The notes below the pieces were generated by a model, which did no database searches, had not been told where the DNA came from, and was given only the letters and a program-made list of their open reading frames with translations. A stretch of DNA of 64,000 bases from CALGKJ01 sp049322695 (lineage in GTDB: Bacteria > Bacillota > Clostridia > Lutisporales > Lutisporaceae): the NCBI GenBank assembly GCA_049322695.1, contig JBMORW010000016.1:244000-307999 (forward strand), written 5' to 3'. This document shows positions 59,367 through 64,000 of the stretch, in pieces. The first letter of the stretch is position 1. Every line of letters begins with the position of its first letter. The translations under genes were made by a program, and so were the position numbers.

Positions 59367-62300
59367 ATGAAATATGATATTGTGAAGGAGCTGAATGCAC
59401 ATATTCTTATATTAGATGGTGCAATGGGCACTATGATTCAGGGATATAGCCTTGATGAAAATGCTTACAGAGGAAAGCTTCTTGAGGATGCAGGAAGAAA
59501 TATCAAGGGCAATAATGACATTCTGAGCTTGACTCAACCATGTATTATTAGGGAAATACATGAAAAATATCTGGAAGCAGGAAGTAATATTATTGAAACC
59601 AATACTTTGAATTCTACCAGGCTATCCCAGACTGATTATGGCACAGAAGCTTATGTATATGAAATGAACAGGCATTCTGCGGTTATTGCAAGAGAAGCTG
59701 CAAGAAAATATATTGAAATGAATCCAGACTATCCCAGATTTGTAGCAGGAAGCATAGGACCCACAAGCAAATCCTGCTCGTTGAATCAGGATATCAACAG
59801 ACCTCAGTTGAGAACAATAAGCTTTGATGAGCTGGTTGAAGCATATGAAGAGCAAATTAGAGGCTTGCTGGACGGCGGAGTGGATTTACTGCTTATTGAA
59901 ACAATAATAGATGCTTTGAATGCCAGAGCTGCACTATATGCTGCAGAAAGCATCTTTAAAGAGAAAAGCAAAAATCTGCCAATAATTGTATCAGCTACTG
60001 TAAATGACAAAAGTGGAAGAATATTGTCAGGCCAGACCTTAGAGGCGTTTTTTCATTCGATGAAGAATGAAAATGTCATTGCAATGGGTTTGAACTGTTC
60101 TTTTGGTGCAAAGGAGTTGGCGCCCTTCATTAAGCACCTGACAGCACAGCTGGACTGCTTCATAAGTATATATCCAAATGCAGGCTTCAGGAATGTACTG
60201 GGAGAGTTCGAGGAAAAGCCCGTTGCTACAGCCTTGGCACTTAAGGAGCTTATTGACGGCGGATATGTTAATATTGTCGGAGGATGCTGCGGTACAACCC
60301 CTGAGCATATAAGAGAAATTGCTGCCGCTTGCAGGGGTAAAGCTCCGAGAAGACTTCCAGCTAAAAGCCATAAAACCATATTATGCGGTCTTGAGCCACT
60401 ACATATAGATATAAGCAGCAACTTCATAAATGTTGGCGAAAGAACTAATGTGACAGGCTCCAGAAAATTTCGCAGGTTGATTGCCGAAAAAAAATATGAT
60501 GAGGCATTGTCTATTGCCAGAGAACAGATTGAAAACGGAGCCCGGATAATAGATATAAATATGGATGACAGCTTGCTGGATAATAAATGGGAGATGGTTA
60601 ATTTTCTGAGACTCATAGCCTCAGAGCCGGATATTGCAAAGATACCTGTCATGATTGATTCCTCTCATTGGGAAGTGCTTGAAGCCGGTTTAAAGTCCAT
60701 ACAGGGGAAGCATATTGTAAACTCACTCAGTCTGAAGGATGGTGAGCAGGAGTTTATCAGAAAAGCAGATATCATAAAGAAGTTGGGAGCAGCTGTAGTA
60801 GTCATGGCATTTGATGAAGCAGGCCAAGCAGACAGCTGCATGAGGAAAATAGAAATATGCAAGAGAGCCTATGATATTCTGACTGATATTGTCAATTTTC
60901 CACCAGAGGATATTATTTTTGATCCAAATGTATTGTCACTTGGTACGGGAATGGAGGAGCACAGAAATTACGCTGTGGATTTTATTACTGCTGTAAGGTG
61001 GATTAAGCAGAATCTGCCTTATGCAAAGGTAAGCGGGGGTATCAGCAATCTTTCCTTTGCTTTCAGGGGAAACGATACAATAAGAGAGGCTATGCATTCA
61101 GTATTTTTATATCATTCTGTAAATGCAGGTCTTGATATGGGAATAATTAATCCTGCGGCAATATTACCCTATGAAGAAATACCTTCAGATTTATTGGAGT
61201 GTGTAGAAGCAGTTATATTAAATACAAGGAAGGATGCATTAGAGCTGCTTTTGAGCTATGCTGAAAGCAATATTTCAACTCACCGAAAGCAATCTCAGGG
61301 TAAGAGCTGGAGAGATGAATGCATTGAAAACAGAGTAATGGAGTCTGTTATAAGGGGGTATACAGAGTACTTGGAAGCTGATTTACAGGAAGCACTTACT
61401 AGTGCAGGATCAGCAATAGAGATAATAGATAAATATCTGCTCAGGGGGATGAAAAGGGTAGGAGAGCTTTTTGAATGCGGAAAGATGTTCTTACCGCAGG
61501 TAATTAAAAGCGCACGTGTCATGAAAAAGGCTGTAGAGCTTCTGCAGCCGTACATGGATATCAGCAGCGAAAATACGGTTAAGACAAAGGTTCTGCTGGC
61601 AACAGTCAGGGGAGATGTGCATGATATTGGAAAAAACATAGTAGCCACTGTGCTGGGTTGTAACGGATTTGAAGTACATGACCTGGGAATCATGGTTGAT
61701 ACGGAAGAAATAGTTGATAAGGCAATAGAGCATAAGGCTGATATGGTTGGTCTCAGCGGGCTAATAACGCCTTCCCTGGAGGAAATGAGGAAGGTTGCTG
61801 TTGCAATGGAAAAAGAGGGATTGAAGATACCGCTTCTGATTGGAGGAGCAGCTGCATCAGCTGTGTATACTGCAGTGAAGCTAGATAAGCTGTATAGCGG
61901 AGCAGTGATATATATAGCTGATGCCTCTAAAAGCATTGAAGTATGTAAAAGGCTTGCCGACAAGCATCAAAAAGAAGGAATGATAGAGCAGATATCCAGA
62001 GAGTACAATGATTTGAGAGCTGCATATAATAATAAAGCTGCAAAATTTATTAGTATAGAGGAGGCAAGAAAGAATAAAGCAAGGGTCAATTTCCTGAATA
62101 CTGTCACAGAGCCTTGTTTTACTGGAAGCAAGGCTGTAAAGGACTTAAGAATAGTAGACATAAAAGGCTACATTGACTGGACTTTCTTCTTCACATCCTT
62201 GGAAATGAGGAAAAGGTATCCTGAGATACTGAGTGACAGCAACTATGGAAAGCAGGCTGGCCAGCTGCTAAAGGAGGCTCAAAACATACTGAACGAGCTG

Positions 62301-62975
62301 GAAAACAGTGAAGCTGTACAGATTAATGCTATATACGGAGTATATGGAGCATATTCCCTGGAGGACGATATCGTTGTTTTATCTGATAAAGCTGATAATT
62401 ATGAGGTCGTAAGGCTTAATATGCTTCGCAGACAGGAATACAGCGATGCTGGAGAATATCCTTGCCTTTCTGACTTTATTGCACCAAAAGACAGTGGTAT
62501 TAAGGATTATATAGGTGCTTTTGCAGCATCAATAAAGATTATAGAATACAAACTGCCAAAAAGCATAAGGGAAGATAATTACTGCATGCTTATTGTCAGG
62601 CTTTTGGCAGACCGTCTGGTTGAAGCTGCTGCTCAATGGATAAATAGTGAGGTGGGGAAAGACTATTGGGGGTTTGAAGCGGTGCATGGCTGTAAAGGTA
62701 TCAGACCGGCCATCGGTTATCCTTCTATACCTGATCATTCAGAAAAGCTAAAGCTGGATAAGCTGCTTGGATTTACCGATAAACTGGATATAAAGCTTAC
62801 AGAGAGCTTCATGATGGTGCCCTCATCAAGTGTATGCGGATTAATTCTGGGTAATCCTCAAGCTCATTACATAGATGTAGGTAAAATATGTGAGGATCAG
62901 CTTAAAGACTATGCTTCAAGAAAAAATCTAAATATTGACAGAATTAAAGAATTAATTTCCGATAGAATTAAATAG
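59367..62975 (+). CDS. metH: Cobalamin-dependent methionine synthase
   Basis: 1202 residues from ATG 59367 (GGAGGTG upstream). Four modules: Hcy/S-methyl-transfer (~1-330, zinc Cys in GLNCSFG ~241 and GGCCG ~305), pterin-binding (~345-610, 'VGERTNVTGSRKF', 'DINMDDSLLD'), B12-binding (~640-870, DVHDIGK at ~750 with the cobalt-binding His), and the C-terminal AdoMet reactivation domain (~930-1200, 'TFFFTSLEMRKRYPEIL', 'RPAIGYPSIPDHSEK', 'LILGNPQAHYIDVGKI'). Full length, so reductive reactivation is retained. Ends the methionine operon. Confidence 0.97.
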   Translation: MKYDIVKELNAHILILDGAMGTMIQGYSLDENAYRGKLLEDAGRNIKGNNDILSLTQPCIIREIHEKYLEAGSNIIETNTLNSTRLSQTDYGTEAYVYEMNRHSAVIAREAARKYIEMNPDYPRFVAGSIGPTSKSCSLNQDINRPQLRTISFDELVEAYEEQIRGLLDGGVDLLLIETIIDALNARAALYAAESIFKEKSKNLPIIVSATVNDKSGRILSGQTLEAFFHSMKNENVIAMGLNCSFGAKELAPFIKHLTAQLDCFISIYPNAGFRNVLGEFEEKPVATALALKELIDGGYVNIVGGCCGTTPEHIREIAAACRGKAPRRLPAKSHKTILCGLEPLHIDISSNFINVGERTNVTGSRKFRRLIAEKKYDEALSIAREQIENGARIIDINMDDSLLDNKWEMVNFLRLIASEPDIAKIPVMIDSSHWEVLEAGLKSIQGKHIVNSLSLKDGEQEFIRKADIIKKLGAAVVVMAFDEAGQADSCMRKIEICKRAYDILTDIVNFPPEDIIFDPNVLSLGTGMEEHRNYAVDFITAVRWIKQNLPYAKVSGGISNLSFAFRGNDTIREAMHSVFLYHSVNAGLDMGIINPAAILPYEEIPSDLLECVEAVILNTRKDALELLLSYAESNISTHRKQSQGKSWRDECIENRVMESVIRGYTEYLEADLQEALTSAGSAIEIIDKYLLRGMKRVGELFECGKMFLPQVIKSARVMKKAVELLQPYMDISSENTVKTKVLLATVRGDVHDIGKNIVATVLGCNGFEVHDLGIMVDTEEIVDKAIEHKADMVGLSGLITPSLEEMRKVAVAMEKEGLKIPLLIGGAAASAVYTAVKLDKLYSGAVIYIADASKSIEVCKRLADKHQKEGMIEQISREYNDLRAAYNNKAAKFISIEEARKNKARVNFLNTVTEPCFTGSKAVKDLRIVDIKGYIDWTFFFTSLEMRKRYPEILSDSNYGKQAGQLLKEAQNILNELENSEAVQINAIYGVYGAYSLEDDIVVLSDKADNYEVVRLNMLRRQEYSDAGEYPCLSDFIAPKDSGIKDYIGAFAASIKIIEYKLPKSIREDNYCMLIVRLLADRLVEAAAQWINSEVGKDYWGFEAVHGCKGIRPAIGYPSIPDHSEKLKLDKLLGFTDKLDIKLTESFMMVPSSSVCGLILGNPQAHYIDVGKICEDQLKDYASRKNLNIDRIKELISDRIK

Positions 62976-62985
62976 CGGAAAACAC

Positions 62986-63014
62986 TATAGCAGCGTAACT
63001 AATACGCTGCTATA
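62986..63014. terminator. Hairpin between metH and the TerC gene
   Basis: TATAGCAGCGTA pairs perfectly with TACGCTGCTATA across a 5-base loop; T-runs are weak. Confidence 0.75.
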
Positions 63015-63017
63015 ATA

Positions 63018-63722
63018 CTAATTTCTAACTTGTACACCCATTTTACCAGCTTCCAGTGCCCTGAGCTTGAAGAGTCCATAAACCAGTATACCGGCTGCAA
63101 TGATCCACGGAACTATAATTGCAAGTATATGACTTATATAGGGTACTATAAGCTTATCCTCCATAATCATGGCTAGTGCTGTATGCATAAGGATTGCTCC
63201 GCCTATAAATATCGTAATCCTATATTTATTCATAAGCTTCGCTACAAACTGGCTTCCAAAGAATATTATTGGAATGTTCAACAATATGCCGTAAATTATC
63301 AAACTTACATTTCCATCAGCAGAGCCTGCTATTGCCAGTACATTATCTAGTCCCATGCTGACATCTGCTATTACTATACTAATAATTGCCTTCCAGAAGG
63401 TGTTTTCCGATTTTACATGACATTCCTCTGTAGAATCACATAAACCTTGATTAATCAAATCCCATGTGATTTTTATCAGTAGTATTCCCCCTATCAACCT
63501 GATAGGAAGCCAGTCAATTTTCATAATAACTGTTATTATTGATGCAAATACGATTCTGATAATTATTGCGCCTGAAATACCTATGGCACTTACAATCTTT
63601 GCTCTTTTGGGCTCTATGTTCCTTATTGCCAAAGCAATAACACCTACATTATCACCTGAGAGTATTATATCAAGCATTGTGATTTGCAAAATTGGTAGTA
63701 TAAATGCCAGTAGTGTATCCAT
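63018..63722 (-). CDS. TerC/YjbE-family membrane protein, probable metal exporter
   Basis: 234 residues from ATG 63722 (AAGGAGG upstream; the longer frame has no site). TerC signatures: 'LDIILSGDNVGVIALAIRNIEP', 'IVIADVSMGLDNVLAIAGSADG' with conserved Asp residues in membrane helices, and about seven helices overall. A Cys-containing loop (CDSTEECHVKSE) separates the halves. YjbE-type members export Mn2+. I looked for a yybP-ykoY riboswitch upstream and saw none. Confidence 0.93.
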   Translation of the reverse strand: MDTLLAFILPILQITMLDIILSGDNVGVIALAIRNIEPKRAKIVSAIGISGAIIIRIVFASIITVIMKIDWLPIRLIGGILLIKITWDLINQGLCDSTEECHVKSENTFWKAIISIVIADVSMGLDNVLAIAGSADGNVSLIIYGILLNIPIIFFGSQFVAKLMNKYRITIFIGGAILMHTALAMIMEDKLIVPYISHILAIIVPWIIAAGILVYGLFKLRALEAGKMGVQVRN

Positions 63723-63788
63723 AAATCCTCCTTGTTTGTCTGCGTGTAGAAATATAATATTTTTCGTATAGTGCTGTCTCCCTTTTAT

Positions 63789-63818
63789 AGTATAGTTATT
63801 TGGAATACTTAAATCCAA
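63789..63818 (-). promoter_or_regulatory. Candidate promoter of the TerC gene
   Basis: On the minus strand, TTGGAT (63818-63813), 18-base spacer, TATACT (63794-63789), about 65 bases before the ATG. Confidence 0.4.
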
Positions 63819-64000
63819 TATAGAAAATTTATACTAACTATAAATAAAACTTATAGTTAAATTTGCTGAATAGGTCGTTGATTGAAAAGTTAAATTCCAG
63901 TGAAAAGAAAGTTTCAATAATGTAAGACTAAATTCGATATTGTCTGGGTTTGAACTGTATATTAAGTGATAAAAATATAGTATAATGGCCTTACAGAAAA

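Noticed and set aside
60053..60652. Long minus-strand open frame of 199 codons inside metH
   Set aside because: Antisense shadow of a well-conserved methionine synthase; Ser/Leu-rich, no ribosome site, no family.
61295..61963. Long minus-strand open frame of 222 codons inside metH
   Set aside because: Same reason: it mirrors the B12-binding region on the other strand.
63723..64000. yybP-ykoY Mn2+ riboswitch before the TerC-family gene
   Set aside because: The conserved motif was not found in the upstream region; a promoter-like pair is all I can support.

Overview
The window reads as chromosomal DNA of an anaerobic, low-G+C Firmicute of the Clostridia type. The evidence is an A/T-rich composition, strong AGGAGG-type ribosome binding sites, an FMN riboswitch and a T-box leader, Fur/DtxR-style iron control, two Feo iron(II) systems, B12-dependent MetH with a sulfide-based homocysteine route, and several SBP-PAS-GGDEF-HD-GYP receptors. 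I see no rRNA, tRNA, CRISPR array, phage or complete insertion sequence. Many starts given here are set by the ribosome binding site and so lie inside the longest open frame.

Layout. 1-6 kb: a partial AraC regulator and a cupin protein (both -), a PstS-like lipoprotein paired with a DUF3298-type lipoprotein, and SelO. 6-11.3 kb: a NarL-type two-component system divergent from an ABC-2 export operon. 11.3-15.5 kb: a PflX-like radical SAM protein, a small cupin behind an FNR/CRP-like site, and a Fur-controlled feoA-feoB-Cys-rich operon. 15.5-20.5 kb: FMN riboswitch and ribD-ribE-ribBA-ribH with a HAD phosphatase, then a decayed copy of the small cupin. 20.5-31.6 kb: GNAT/HxlR divergent pair, a membrane protein, a large c-di-GMP receptor enzyme, a D-aminoacylase-like hydrolase, YibE/F, DUF2804 and small unknowns. 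31.6-34.6 kb: a second feoA/feoB pair divergent from a DtxR-type regulator. 34.7-37.4 kb: TetR-methyltransferase-MATE cassette. 37.4-39.8 kb: a small Gln/Asn-rich protein, a lipoprotein and a DUF418 protein. 39.9-44.6 kb: MFS transporter, a tandem two-headed MerR protein and a short UvrA paralogue.

44.7-47.7 kb is the most intriguing part. A BusR-like regulator (GntR helix-turn-helix plus RCK_C, a c-di-AMP-sensor architecture) is followed by a terminator, a promoter carrying four copies of one half-site, a GNAT acetyltransferase and a glucosyl-3-phosphoglycerate synthase with an unrecognised N-terminal extension. This suggests an osmolyte-synthesis locus under c-di-AMP control.

47.9-54.4 kb: a P1/DmpA peptidase; a lipoprotein made of two 165-residue repeats next to a lipoprotein ApbE flavin transferase, resembling the Listeria PplA/FmnB extracellular electron-transfer pair; then a second SBP-PAS-GGDEF-HD-GYP protein and a PilZ protein. 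54.6-55.7 kb: a SanA-like protein and a zinc-ribbon protein. 55.9-63 kb: a methionine T-box leader drives HcyBio (COG1900), a NIL-ferredoxin, a UPF0280 protein, a short MTHFR and MetH, in effect a complete route from aspartate semialdehyde and sulfide to methionine. The window ends with a TerC-family membrane protein (-).
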